This document shows, one piece after another, positions 18,553 through 27,118 of a stretch of DNA of 64,000 bases (its first letter is position 1; every line of letters starts with the position of its first letter). Source of the DNA: Gemmatimonas sp. UBA7669 (lineage in GTDB: Bacteria > Gemmatimonadota > Gemmatimonadetes > Gemmatimonadales > Gemmatimonadaceae). The stretch spans positions 1 to 64,000 of the forward strand of contig NZ_DLHL01000037.1 in the NCBI RefSeq assembly GCF_002483225.1, in the 5' to 3' direction. The notes below the pieces were generated by a model. The model searched no databases and was not told the origin of the DNA. It worked only from the letters and a program-made list of their open reading frames with translations. Both the position numbers and the translations under genes were made by a program.

Positions 18553-18580
18553 ATATTAGTCACCTGGTGAGCAGAGTCAA
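18553..18580 (-). promoter_or_regulatory. Sigma-70-type promoter of the tRNA-fMet/tRNA-Met unit
   Basis: On the minus strand TTGACT (18580-18575) and TAATAT (18558-18553) are separated by 16 bases. The tRNA-fMet 5' end lies 11 bases after the -10 box. The -35 box overlaps the stop codon of the ABC permease gene, so the tRNAs do not depend on the ABC operon promoter. Confidence 0.75.
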
Positions 18581-20394
18581 CCCCGGGAGCTCCCCCATCC
18601 CGGCGTCTGACGCGGCGTAAACTCCAGCATCGGCTGAAGCGACGCGCGGTACAGCAGAGCCAGCGCCGCGAGCACGGGTAGCAGGGAAATCGCTCCCACT
18701 GTCGTCACCAATGCGAGCGGATCGGTAGGCAGTTGGGCGACAAGGGCCATGAGCAACTGGTCCACCACACCCGACACGAGCCCAAGTCCGAGTCCTCCTG
18801 ACAGGAAGTCGCCCAGCATGGGAAGCAACATCAGCAGGCAAAATCCCGCGGTGCCGAGCGCAGCGCGCCATGTGAACCGATTCACTCGACCATGCCAGCA
18901 TCCGAGTGTCACAATCAGGAGCAACGCGAACGAAAACGCCGTACGCAAGGTCAGAATCGGCCATTGCTCGCTGCGCATGGGCGGTCGATCTCGTGTGCGC
19001 TTGGCCAGCACTTCCTTCGCGACCGGCACACCATAGACGGTCGTGGTAAGACGTTGCCACTGCCACCTCTGAAACGCCTCACTGGTCCCTTTCCGCACCG
19101 TAAACGGATTGTAGAGCCACCACACCAGGATGCGTGCAGCATAGGGCCGGACTTGCTCACCCCACGGAGCAACAACGGCGGGTGGAGTGTCCGCGCTACT
19201 CCACCGCCAGTACGCCAGTTGTACCCGGGACGGGTTGTCCCAGTCGCCTGCAAAGGCTTCGCCGAACGGTGCCTCGCGGGTGTGCGTGATTGGCGGCCGG
19301 TACACGGAACGCAATGCGAGTCCGCATACGACGGCCATCGTCGCTGCGAGGGGAAACATCACAACCGTCAACTGCAGGCGGCGCCACGGGTGAACCGGCA
19401 AGACCGAAAGGGCCTGCGATTGGCTAAGGAAAATCATGGCAGGGACCATCGCGGCAAACAGCGAAATGGCATTGCGACTCCCTGTATACGCGCCGTATGC
19501 GATCAGCGGAGGATACATGGCGCTCAAGACCACCAGAAGCCAGCGAGAGGGGCTCAGTGCCCACACCAAGCGCCACGTATCGAGCAGGCCTGGACCGCTG
19601 GTTGACGCAGGGCGCGACGGCAATCCGTAAGCACCACGCATCTTCATTGGTCTGGATTCCGACGAGTCGTACTCGAGCGATGCGCTCACTGCCGGTTCAT
19701 ATGCCCGCGTCCATTGCCGCCACACCAAGGGCAGCATCAGCAGCACCGCGGCAGTTGGCGCGAAGAGGCGCCATGGTTCGCCCAACCAATGCAACGCGAC
19801 CAGTAACCATCCGATGGACAGGACGAACGCGCGCCGCTCCCGGAGCGCCTTCTCGCCTCCATCAGCAATCGGAGACTGCGCTGAGAGGAATGGCAGGAGG
19901 CAGGCCAAGACAAGCACGGCCACAACTTCAAGCCATGGCTGCGCAGATGCGTCGCTTTGCCTCGCGGCGATCGGTCCCGCGTGAACAGAACCGACGCGTA
20001 CCCAACCAATTCCCCAAACCAGCAGCGACATCAGCACGAACGGCCCGAGACCGAGCAGCAGCCGTTGCGCAATGTGCAGAATGAATACCCGGCGCACAGT
20101 CATCGGCCAGAGTCGCTCCGCCAGCGAAGGCGTTGCGGGAACCATCACCGAGCTCGCCACCACCATGAAGAGGAGAGCCTGGAAGACACCCGCCGCCAGC
20201 CACGGCACATCGGTTGGGACTTGGCGCCCATGCACCATCGGCGCAAGCAGCGTCGACCCCAGTACCAGCATTCGAAGCGGTGTGGGCATGTTCCGACGCG
20301 GAAGCAACGTCCATACCAGGCCAACAAGGCTGGTCCCTCGCGGGCTCTCCAGCGACGCGCGGCCCCGCTCGACAAGCGAAGCGGACGGCTTCAT
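18577..20394 (-). CDS. ABC transporter membrane protein (putative permease)
   Basis: A 605-aa polytopic membrane protein with about 12 hydrophobic segments. I do not recognise a named family, but its start overlaps the stop of an ABC ATPase gene (ATGA) and it is the only membrane partner, so it most probably forms the transport channel of an ABC-2-like exporter. A soluble loop in the second half (about 325-440) lies between membrane segments. Its base composition looks slightly less GC-rich than the housekeeping genes around it. It is the last gene of the gntR-ATPase-permease operon. Confidence 0.75.
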   Translation of the reverse strand: MKPSASLVERGRASLESPRGTSLVGLVWTLLPRRNMPTPLRMLVLGSTLLAPMVHGRQVPTDVPWLAAGVFQALLFMVVASSVMVPATPSLAERLWPMTVRRVFILHIAQRLLLGLGPFVLMSLLVWGIGWVRVGSVHAGPIAARQSDASAQPWLEVVAVLVLACLLPFLSAQSPIADGGEKALRERRAFVLSIGWLLVALHWLGEPWRLFAPTAAVLLMLPLVWRQWTRAYEPAVSASLEYDSSESRPMKMRGAYGLPSRPASTSGPGLLDTWRLVWALSPSRWLLVVLSAMYPPLIAYGAYTGSRNAISLFAAMVPAMIFLSQSQALSVLPVHPWRRLQLTVVMFPLAATMAVVCGLALRSVYRPPITHTREAPFGEAFAGDWDNPSRVQLAYWRWSSADTPPAVVAPWGEQVRPYAARILVWWLYNPFTVRKGTSEAFQRWQWQRLTTTVYGVPVAKEVLAKRTRDRPPMRSEQWPILTLRTAFSFALLLIVTLGCWHGRVNRFTWRAALGTAGFCLLMLLPMLGDFLSGGLGLGLVSGVVDQLLMALVAQLPTDPLALVTTVGAISLLPVLAALALLYRASLQPMLEFTPRQTPGWGSSRG

Positions 20395-21329
20395 GCCACC
20401 CGCTCCGCAGACAACGTCGGTTCCACTTGACTGTCCCGACTGGTGTACTCCACAAACAGCTCCTCGAGCGTGAGCGGCATGCCCTGCACGACATCACTCC
20501 CGAGTCGAGCCTGCAGCATGCGCTCCACGTCAGCTGCCGAGCCGCGCACCACCACGCGCCAAGTGCTCTGCACCATCCGGCGGCACAGCACGCCCGGCAC
20601 CGTCTCCCAGAGTCCGTCATGCACGAGGGATGACGGCACCAGCATCAGCGCATGTTCCTCGCGCAACCCATCAAGGTTGGCATCCAGCGCCAGTCGCCCG
20701 TCATGCAACAGCACGGCGCGCCCGCCGAAGCGTTCGACATCGCTCAGGTTGTGCGAGGAGAAGAGCACACTGCTGCCTTCACCCTGCATCTGCTGCAGAA
20801 TCGTGGCCAGGAAGTCACGCCGAGACACGGGGTCGAGCCCCGACGCCGGCTCATCGAGAATGAGCAGTTCAGGGCGATGACACACGGCACACAGGATGGC
20901 CAATTGCTGCCGCTGACCCTTGCTCATGTCGGCGTTCGACGACACCACGCGACCAAGATCGAAGCGTTCCACCAGCTCGCGCTCAAGTCGCACGTCCCAC
21001 GTGGGGTAAACGCGCCGATACACCGACAACAGATCGGCCGCGCGCAGCGTGGCGGGGAACATTGGCAGCTCACTGGCAAAGCCGATGCGCTGCTTTACCG
21101 CCACCGGGTGACGCACCGGATCCAACCCGAACGCCAGCACGCGACCCTGACCAGGTTGAAGCAACCCCATGAGCAGATACAGCAGCGTACTCTTGCCCGC
21201 TCCATTTCGGCCGAGCAGCGCCACCGTTTCACCGGCTTCAATCGTGAGGGTCACATCCCGAAGCACGGGACGCCGTGCTTCGTAGGCAAAGGACACACGT
21301 TCACACAGCACAGGGGGTGGTACAGTCAT
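20391..21329 (-). CDS. ABC transporter ATP-binding protein
   Basis: A 312-aa ATPase with Walker A GRNGAGKST (40-48), signature SKGQRQQL (136-143), Walker B LLILDEP (155-161) and H-loop FSSHNLS. The domain of about 225 residues carries a C-terminal extension of about 85 residues, as in CcmA/YtrB-like exporters. It should energise the permease encoded immediately downstream. The YtrA-type GntR repressor gene 70 bp upstream points to drug, peptide or envelope-stress-linked induction, as for Bacillus ytr; that role is inference. Confidence 0.92.
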   Translation of the reverse strand: MTVPPPVLCERVSFAYEARRPVLRDVTLTIEAGETVALLGRNGAGKSTLLYLLMGLLQPGQGRVLAFGLDPVRHPVAVKQRIGFASELPMFPATLRAADLLSVYRRVYPTWDVRLERELVERFDLGRVVSSNADMSKGQRQQLAILCAVCHRPELLILDEPASGLDPVSRRDFLATILQQMQGEGSSVLFSSHNLSDVERFGGRAVLLHDGRLALDANLDGLREEHALMLVPSSLVHDGLWETVPGVLCRRMVQSTWRVVVRGSAADVERMLQARLGSDVVQGMPLTLEELFVEYTSRDSQVEPTLSAERVA

Positions 21330-21399
21330 GACTGGGGGCTGATTGGGGGGTGGTCAGAATTCACTGTGGAGTCCGCGGTACAGAGTCCGTCTTGCGGAG

Positions 21400-21816
21400 T
21401 CAGCGTTGGCGCGACGTCTTCGCTTCGGGGAGGAGTTCCTGCAGAGCACGCGCGACCTGATCGCGCACGACCTGCGGCGGCATACCCGATGCCAGCGCCT
21501 GCGCCACAAAGCCGTCCACCAGGTCGGCCCATGCCGCCTCCTGGGCGCGCTGTGCGCTCCGCCGGCGGGTGGACGGGGCCGCCGCAGACACGAAGGTGCC
21601 TCGGCCCTGCGCGCTCTCGAGAAACCCTTGGGCTTCGAGCTCATCATACGCCTTCTTTACCGTGAGCGGCGCTACCACCAATTGCTCACTGAGCTCGCGA
21701 TGCGACGGCAGTCGGTCTCCCGCGGTCAGACGCCCTGACGCAATCGCCTCCACCACCTGACGCATCAGTTGGCGATACAGGGGCAATTCGGCGCCGGGCT
21801 GCAGCGGCAAGAACAT
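21400..21816 (-). CDS. GntR family regulator, YtrA subfamily
   Basis: A 138-aa regulator: winged helix at about residues 10-75 (LYRQLMRQVVEAIASGRLTAGDRLPSHRELSEQL, VKKAYDELEAQGFL) and a short helical dimerisation tail, the layout of YtrA-type GntR proteins that repress ABC transporter operons. The ATG lies two bases from a perfect palindrome (21819-21840), the likely autoregulatory operator. It is the first gene of the operon with the ABC ATPase and permease. Confidence 0.9.
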   Translation of the reverse strand: MFLPLQPGAELPLYRQLMRQVVEAIASGRLTAGDRLPSHRELSEQLVVAPLTVKKAYDELEAQGFLESAQGRGTFVSAAAPSTRRRSAQRAQEAAWADLVDGFVAQALASGMPPQVVRDQVARALQELLPEAKTSRQR

Positions 21817-21818
21817 AG

Positions 21819-21840
21819 GTGATATGTATAACTATATCAC
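21819..21840 (-). promoter_or_regulatory. Perfect 7-8-7 palindrome: probable operator of the GntR/ABC operon
   Basis: GTGATAT (21819-21825) and ATATCAC (21834-21840) form a perfect inverted repeat with an 8-base spacer, ending two bases from the gntR start codon. The core contains TATAGTTAT and TATACAT on the minus strand, which look like -10 boxes. A GntR dimer bound here would block transcription of its own operon. Confidence 0.65.
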
Positions 21841-21902
21841 TTGAGCTGTCAAGAATGGCCCCAACCATCCGCGGCCACACCCTCGGAACTGCAGGCCGAG
21901 GG

Positions 21903-22241
21903 CTACCGCGCCGAGTCGTTCAGCGCGGTGCCCGCCTCCACCCGCCGTACCCGGTACAGCAACTCCTTCTCACCCTTCACCAGGCCGTGCTCCTCGCGCG
22001 CAATCCGCTCGAGGGTCGCGTCGTCCGTGCGCACCTGCTCCAGCGTGCGCCTCAGCACGGCCACCGTGTCACGCAGCACCTCGAGATCCGACTCCAACTG
22101 CTGCCGCTCGTCACGCTGCGTCCAGAGGTCACTCGTGCCGTACTCACCACCTTCCACGGCGTACACCAGCACCGCCAGCACGCCGGCGCCCCATGCGAGG
22201 CGCCGGAGCCAGATCCGTCCCGGCTTGTCCTTGTTGGCCAT
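21903..22241 (-). CDS. ftsB: FtsB/DivIC-like septum formation initiator
   Basis: A 112-aa bitopic division protein: short cytoplasmic N-terminus, transmembrane helix at about residues 14-29 (RLAWGAGVLAVLVYAVEGG), then a leucine-zipper coiled coil (about 40-75, QLESDLEVLRDTVAVLRRTL) and the short conserved tail with REEHGLVKGEKELLYRV. FtsB/DivIC links FtsL and FtsQ/DivIB in the divisome. It lies directly downstream of enolase, the same neighbourhood as in many Gram-negative bacteria, which strengthens the call. Confidence 0.88.
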   Translation of the reverse strand: MANKDKPGRIWLRRLAWGAGVLAVLVYAVEGGEYGTSDLWTQRDERQQLESDLEVLRDTVAVLRRTLEQVRTDDATLERIAREEHGLVKGEKELLYRVRRVEAGTALNDSAR

Positions 22242-22270
22242 CTCTCAGCTCCCGGACGGAATGCGAAACA

Positions 22271-23551
22271 TCAAATGCCGAACAGCGCGCCGCCCGGATA
22301 CTCGGCGTAGGCTTCCAACTGCTCCTCGATCCGCAGCAACTGGTTGTACTTGGCCACACGATCGCTGCGCGACGGAGCACCCGTCTTGATCTGACCCGCC
22401 TGCGTGGCCACCGCCAGGTCGGCGATGAAGGTGTCTTCCGTCTCACCCGAGCGATGCGAGATGACCGCGTTGTAGCCCGCGCTCTTCGCCAGCTCAATGG
22501 CCTCGATGGTTTCCGTGAGCGTACCGATCTGATTGACCTTCACGAGAATGGCGTTGGCCACATCGTTCTCGATGCCCTTGGCCAGAATCTCGCTGTTCGT
22601 GCAGAAAAGATCGTCACCCACCAGCTGGCAGCGATCACCAATCATCTCGGTCAGCAGCTTCCAGCCGTCCCAATCGTTTTCGGCCATGCCGTCCTCGATG
22701 GACACGATGGGATACTGCTCCAGCCAGCCCGCGTACAGCTCGGCCATGTCCTTCGGCGAACGCGACGCGGCGCCGCTCTTCTTGAACTGATACTGACCAC
22801 CGCGGAAGAGCTCACTCGCCGCCACATCGAGCGCGAGCGCGATGTCCTGCCCGGGACGATAGCCGGCCGCTTCGATGGCTTCCATGATGGCCTTGAGCGC
22901 CTCTTCGTCGCTGGCCAGGTTGGGCGCAAACCCACCCTCGTCGCCCACACCGGTCGAGAGCTTGCGACCCACCAGCACCTTCTTGAGGTGATGGAACACC
23001 TCGGTGCCCATGCGCAGGCCCTCGGCAAACGAGTCGGCGCCCACGGGGATGACCATGAACTCCTGGAAGTCCACCGTGTTGGTGGCGTGCGCACCACCGT
23101 TCAGGATGTTCATCATCGGCACCGGCATGGTGCGCGCCATGGGGCCGCCGAGATAGCGATAGAGCGGCAGTCCCACCTCGAGCGCCGCAGCGCGCGCCAC
23201 CGCCATCGACACGCCAAGCATGGCGTTGGCGCCAAGACGGCCCTTATTCTCCGTGCCATCGAGATCGAGCATCGCGCGGTCGATCGCGATCTGATCGGTG
23301 GCATCCATGCCCTCGAGCGCTTCGGCAATCTCGGTGTTGACGTTGTTCACCGCCTGCTGCACGCCCTTGCCCATGTAGCGCGACGTGTCGCCGTCGCGCA
23401 GCTCCACGGCCTCACGCTCACCCGTGCTGGCGCCGCTCGGCACCGCCGCACGACCGGCCGCGCCCGTCTCGAGAATGACGTCCACTTCGACGGTGGGATT
23501 GCCGCGCGAGTCGAGGATTTCGCGGGCACTGACGGAAACGATGGGAGCCAT
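22271..23551 (-). CDS. eno: Enolase
   Basis: Converts 2-phosphoglycerate to phosphoenolpyruvate in glycolysis. A full-length 426-aa protein with the family motifs AREILDSRGNPTVEVDV at the N-terminus, GGAHA in the first third, SIEDGMAENDWDGW, QLVGDDLFCTN, and the signature SHRSGETEDTFIADLAV with the active-site His. It begins 36 bp after plsC and is followed by ftsB. Confidence 0.97.
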   Translation of the reverse strand: MAPIVSVSAREILDSRGNPTVEVDVILETGAAGRAAVPSGASTGEREAVELRDGDTSRYMGKGVQQAVNNVNTEIAEALEGMDATDQIAIDRAMLDLDGTENKGRLGANAMLGVSMAVARAAALEVGLPLYRYLGGPMARTMPVPMMNILNGGAHATNTVDFQEFMVIPVGADSFAEGLRMGTEVFHHLKKVLVGRKLSTGVGDEGGFAPNLASDEEALKAIMEAIEAAGYRPGQDIALALDVAASELFRGGQYQFKKSGAASRSPKDMAELYAGWLEQYPIVSIEDGMAENDWDGWKLLTEMIGDRCQLVGDDLFCTNSEILAKGIENDVANAILVKVNQIGTLTETIEAIELAKSAGYNAVISHRSGETEDTFIADLAVATQAGQIKTGAPSRSDRVAKYNQLLRIEEQLEAYAEYPGGALFGI

Positions 23552-23587
23552 GAGTGTCTTTGGGGAGAAAGAAAAAAGGAGCGGCGA

Positions 23588-24373
23588 TCAGGTGGACAGT
23601 CGAGCTTCAGGTACAGAACGCACCGCACGCGCTTCGCGCGCGACGAGGGCCGGATCCACGCCGTACTCCGTGCGCAGACACTCCGCCATGGCTTCGCGTA
23701 CCCGCTCCGCCAGCGCGTCCCGATCATCGTACGACAGGCCCGCCGTGGGAATCGGTTCGAGTATGTGCACGTATACCGTGCCCGGCGACGCGCGAAACTC
23801 GTCACGCGGATTGACTTCGATGGTGCCGTGAATGACCACGGGCACGATGGGCGCCCCGCTGCTGATGGCCAGCACGAAGGGGCCCTTCTTGAACGGCCGC
23901 AGCGCGTACTCCGCGCCGCGCGTGCCTTCCGGATACACGAGCACCGGATGGCCATCGCGGATGCGCTTTGCTGCGTCTTCATAGGCGCCAAAGGCCGCCT
24001 TGCGATTCTCGCGATCGATGTAGATGACGCCCACCGCGCGCGCCGCGGGTCCGAACAGCGGAATCTTCTCGAGCTCGCGCTTGGCCACAAACCCGTAGTG
24101 CGGCAACGCGTCGATCATGGCCGGAATGTCGAACCAGCTCACGTGGTTGGCGATGAACACGCGCGGCGCGCCCTTGACGAGGCTGTCGTCTCCGCGAAGC
24201 ACCACCTTCACCCCGGCGGCGCGCAACAACCACCACGACCACCAGCGTGGCGCCTTCTCGTACACGCTGCCCGGCCCGGGCTTGATGCCGAACAACTGCG
24301 CCAACAACACCAGGCTGCCGAAAATCAGCGTGCCAAGCAGCAGGGCGATGAAGGTGATGGCGGTCCGGAACAT
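23588..24373 (-). CDS. plsC: 1-acyl-sn-glycerol-3-phosphate acyltransferase
   Basis: Adds the second acyl chain to lysophosphatidic acid to make phosphatidic acid at the inner membrane. The start was set at the ATG at 24373, because residues before it come from the overlapping thiL end; this gives 261 aa with an N-terminal membrane anchor (about 5-28). Catalytic HX4D is His77-Asp82 (NHVSWFD) and the acceptor motif EGTR is at 149-152. It sits in a row with thiL and eno. Confidence 0.92.
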   Translation of the reverse strand: MFRTAITFIALLLGTLIFGSLVLLAQLFGIKPGPGSVYEKAPRWWSWWLLRAAGVKVVLRGDDSLVKGAPRVFIANHVSWFDIPAMIDALPHYGFVAKRELEKIPLFGPAARAVGVIYIDRENRKAAFGAYEDAAKRIRDGHPVLVYPEGTRGAEYALRPFKKGPFVLAISSGAPIVPVVIHGTIEVNPRDEFRASPGTVYVHILEPIPTAGLSYDDRDALAERVREAMAECLRTEYGVDPALVAREARAVRSVPEARLST

Positions 24374-24377
24374 TCCA

Positions 24378-25394
24378 TCAAAGTTCGCCTTTTCCGGGAC
24401 GCATTTCAACGACGGGTCGCGCAAAATGGTCGAAGCCCGTGGCATCCGTGCCCGACGTCACCATCACGGGGGGCTCGCCGGGGGCCTTGCCCTCAATGCG
24501 TCCAATGACGTGCAGGGGCCCGAGCTGCTCCGCGTCCCAGGCTGCCTTGAGCGCCGGCCAGGCTGCCGGAGGCACGGTGGCCACCAGCTCGTACTCCTCG
24601 CCGCTCCCCAGCGCCTCGCCCACTGCGCAGTCGGGGCCACAGGGCAGCGCTGCGCTGTCCATCACCACCCGCACGCCGCTGGCGGCCGCCAGGTGTCCCA
24701 GATCGGCCGCCAGGCCATCAGAAAGGTCAAGCATGGCCGTCACGCCATGCGCCGCGAGACGCTGTCCCTGCGCCAGACGCGGCCAGGGCTGCGCAAACCG
24801 CGTTCGCGCCCATTCGCGCGGCGCCTGCCCCTGCATCCAGGCGGCAAGGGCCTGCCCCGGCCCGCCCAGCTGGCCAGTCACGACGACCAGATCGCCCGGC
24901 GTGGCACCGGCGCGCGAAACGGGTCGTGCGGCGCAGCCAATGACCGTGAGCGTGATGCCAAACGTATCGCCGCGGCTCAGATTGCCCCCCACAATGCGGG
25001 CGCCGGCCGCGCGCACCACGCGCCCGATGCCTTGCGCCACGGCCTCGAGCCTGGGCTGCCACGCATCCGGCACCACGAAGGCCACCAGCACGAACTCGGC
25101 CACCGCGCCCATGGCTGCCAGGTCGCTGAGCGCCGCCGCGGCCGCACGATGTCCCACCTCGTCGGGCGAAATCCAGGCCGAGCGAAAGTGCACGTGTTCC
25201 ACACAGGCATCGGTGCTCACCACACGCAGGCCATCGGTCCGTGAAGGCAACACGGCGGCGTCATCCCCGATATCCGTGGCCAGATCGCCCCAGGTGTGCA
25301 TGAGGCGACGAATCACGTCGAACTCCTGCCCTTGCCCCATGGCCTGATTGTGGCGCAGTGCGCCCGCCGCGGCCGCGTTGTGTGAGGTGAACAT
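24378..25394 (-). CDS. thiL: Thiamine-monophosphate kinase
   Basis: Phosphorylates thiamine monophosphate to the active diphosphate. A 338-aa protein of the PurM/SelD-like fold; motifs TDIGDDAAVL (Mg/ATP site), STDACVEHVHF, AALSDLAAMGA, GGNLSRGDTFGITLTVIG and the C-terminal MLDLSDGLAADL. A second ATG 54 bases further in is also possible; the earlier start lies seven bases from the preceding gene's stop. It runs in series with plsC. Confidence 0.93.
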   Translation of the reverse strand: MFTSHNAAAAGALRHNQAMGQGQEFDVIRRLMHTWGDLATDIGDDAAVLPSRTDGLRVVSTDACVEHVHFRSAWISPDEVGHRAAAAALSDLAAMGAVAEFVLVAFVVPDAWQPRLEAVAQGIGRVVRAAGARIVGGNLSRGDTFGITLTVIGCAARPVSRAGATPGDLVVVTGQLGGPGQALAAWMQGQAPREWARTRFAQPWPRLAQGQRLAAHGVTAMLDLSDGLAADLGHLAAASGVRVVMDSAALPCGPDCAVGEALGSGEEYELVATVPPAAWPALKAAWDAEQLGPLHVIGRIEGKAPGEPPVMVTSGTDATGFDHFARPVVEMRPGKGEL

Positions 25395-25400
25395 GGGGGA

Positions 25401-27089
25401 CTAGAAGATCACGCCGTCGCTGGTACGACGCAGCCGAATGAGTCCCTGCGGCGTGCCCACCCACATCCAGTTGGCGTCGGCCACCACGTCCAGCACGGGT
25501 CCAGGCAACTCCGATGGCACACGCATCACACGCAGCGCACCGGTGCTGCGCGACTGCACGACGAGCCCCGTGCTGCCGCTGACCCACATCGCGCGCTCGT
25601 CGATGCCCACGCGTGTCACCTGACCGATCTGCGGCAGGGACAGCTCATCGAGGCGGCGTGGCGCACGTCCCCCGCGCGGAGCGACCGACAACACCGCGTC
25701 GTCGGTGGCCGCGAGCAACACCGTGTCATGCCAGGCAATGCTGCGCACCGGTCGCCGCAGCGCCGGATCATCACCGGCGGGCCGGGACAATACGCCACCA
25801 CCGGCCTCCGCACGCGGCATGGCCACCAGCCCCCCCTCGGTGCCCATCCACAACGTGTCGCCGACAAACTGCAACGCGTACACCGGCACATTCTCCAGCA
25901 GACGTACACCCAGGCCACGTGTCTCGCGCGGCTTGCTGTCCGACGAATCGACAATGGACAGCACACCACGCGGTGTACCAATCCACACGCCGTCTCCACG
26001 TGGGGCCACGGCCAGCACGCGCTCGTCGGGCAAGCCGTCGAGTGCCGTCCACGCGGTCATGTCTTCGTTGCCATCGAGCCACACCCGCACAAGCCCTCGG
26101 GCCGTGCCCATCCACGCGCGATTGCCACGCGTGGCCAGCGCGAAGGTGCGCACACCGGCCAGTGGCACCGCAATCGTGCCGTCAATCCATCGCCAGCGCT
26201 GCAGGTCGCTGGTGGTGAAGCTCAAACCACCACGAAACGACGACAATCCCAGTCCGGCCACCCACACACCGTCGGCGGCCAGCGCGAGCGCACCAACACC
26301 CGGTTCCTGCAAACCGAAGCGCAGCGGTTCGGCCTGCAGAAAGTTGGGATCGAGTCGGAACAGGCCTTCCCCGGTCGTACCCAGCCAGACTTCACTGGTG
26401 CGATCGGGTGAGGCGGCGCCACTCGACAGGGCAAACGGCCGCAAGGATCGATTGGCCTGCTGTGTACGCAACAACGCCTGCGGCTGCGCGCGCAGTGTGG
26501 GGAACCGCGCGTAGAGTTCGTTGAGGCCACCGGACACCACCACGCTGTTGGCCGCCGGCGGCCCGGGCATGGGCGTGGTGAGCCCAATGCGCGACACCCG
26601 CGTCCACTGCCCCCCGGCACGCACGAACGCGTCGCCCGTGCCGCGCTTGTCGAAGGCAATGACGTCGGGCACGCCCGTCAGCATGCTGCGCTGCAGCTGC
26701 ATGGTTTCGGGACGATAGATCAGCACACCACCCGGCACACCAAGCCACAGCGCGTCTTCGAACGGATCACCGGCCATGACGGTGATGGACATCTCGCCCA
26801 TGTCGGCATCGCGCGTGAGCGGCGGCAGCCAGGCACTGCGCAGCCGGTCGTACACGGCAATGCCCCCGCTCGCCGCGGCAAACACGTAGCGCCGCGACAC
26901 GGCCACGCCGTCAATGTTGGCAAAACTGCCGATACGCTGTCGGTCATCGTTGCGGCCAAACATGGCGCGCGGCGCCGCCCCCGAGCCGCCGCCTCCCGCT
27001 CCGGCCGGTACACAGGCAGACACGCCACTCGCGAGAACAAGCGCGGCCACCATGCGGAGCAGGTTTGACGCCATGCCGGGAATCGTCAT
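25401..27089 (-). CDS. Lipoprotein with two-component-regulator-type propeller repeats
   Basis: A 562-aa envelope lipoprotein of unknown role. The signal ends in SGVSAC (lipobox). The body holds at least five 'W-x-G-T-x-x-G-L' blades, such as WLGTTGEGLFRLD, WMGTARGLVRVW, WIGTPRGVLSIVD, WMGTEGGLVAM and WVGTPQGLIRL. These are the repeats of the two-component-regulator propeller family and build a beta-propeller. It may bind a ligand or partner at the membrane. A start at the second Met (27074) is equally possible. It lies between thiL and nnr. Confidence 0.8.
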   Translation of the reverse strand: MTIPGMASNLLRMVAALVLASGVSACVPAGAGGGGSGAAPRAMFGRNDDRQRIGSFANIDGVAVSRRYVFAAASGGIAVYDRLRSAWLPPLTRDADMGEMSITVMAGDPFEDALWLGVPGGVLIYRPETMQLQRSMLTGVPDVIAFDKRGTGDAFVRAGGQWTRVSRIGLTTPMPGPPAANSVVVSGGLNELYARFPTLRAQPQALLRTQQANRSLRPFALSSGAASPDRTSEVWLGTTGEGLFRLDPNFLQAEPLRFGLQEPGVGALALAADGVWVAGLGLSSFRGGLSFTTSDLQRWRWIDGTIAVPLAGVRTFALATRGNRAWMGTARGLVRVWLDGNEDMTAWTALDGLPDERVLAVAPRGDGVWIGTPRGVLSIVDSSDSKPRETRGLGVRLLENVPVYALQFVGDTLWMGTEGGLVAMPRAEAGGGVLSRPAGDDPALRRPVRSIAWHDTVLLAATDDAVLSVAPRGGRAPRRLDELSLPQIGQVTRVGIDERAMWVSGSTGLVVQSRSTGALRVMRVPSELPGPVLDVVADANWMWVGTPQGLIRLRRTSDGVIF

Positions 27090-27118
27090 GCCGGAATCTA
27101 CACCCCTGTGATCGCGGC

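Noticed and set aside
22193..24508. 771-codon open frame on the plus strand across enolase and plsC
   Set aside because: It is antisense to two clear genes; its Arg/His-rich composition is what GC-rich codon bias produces on the opposite strand.
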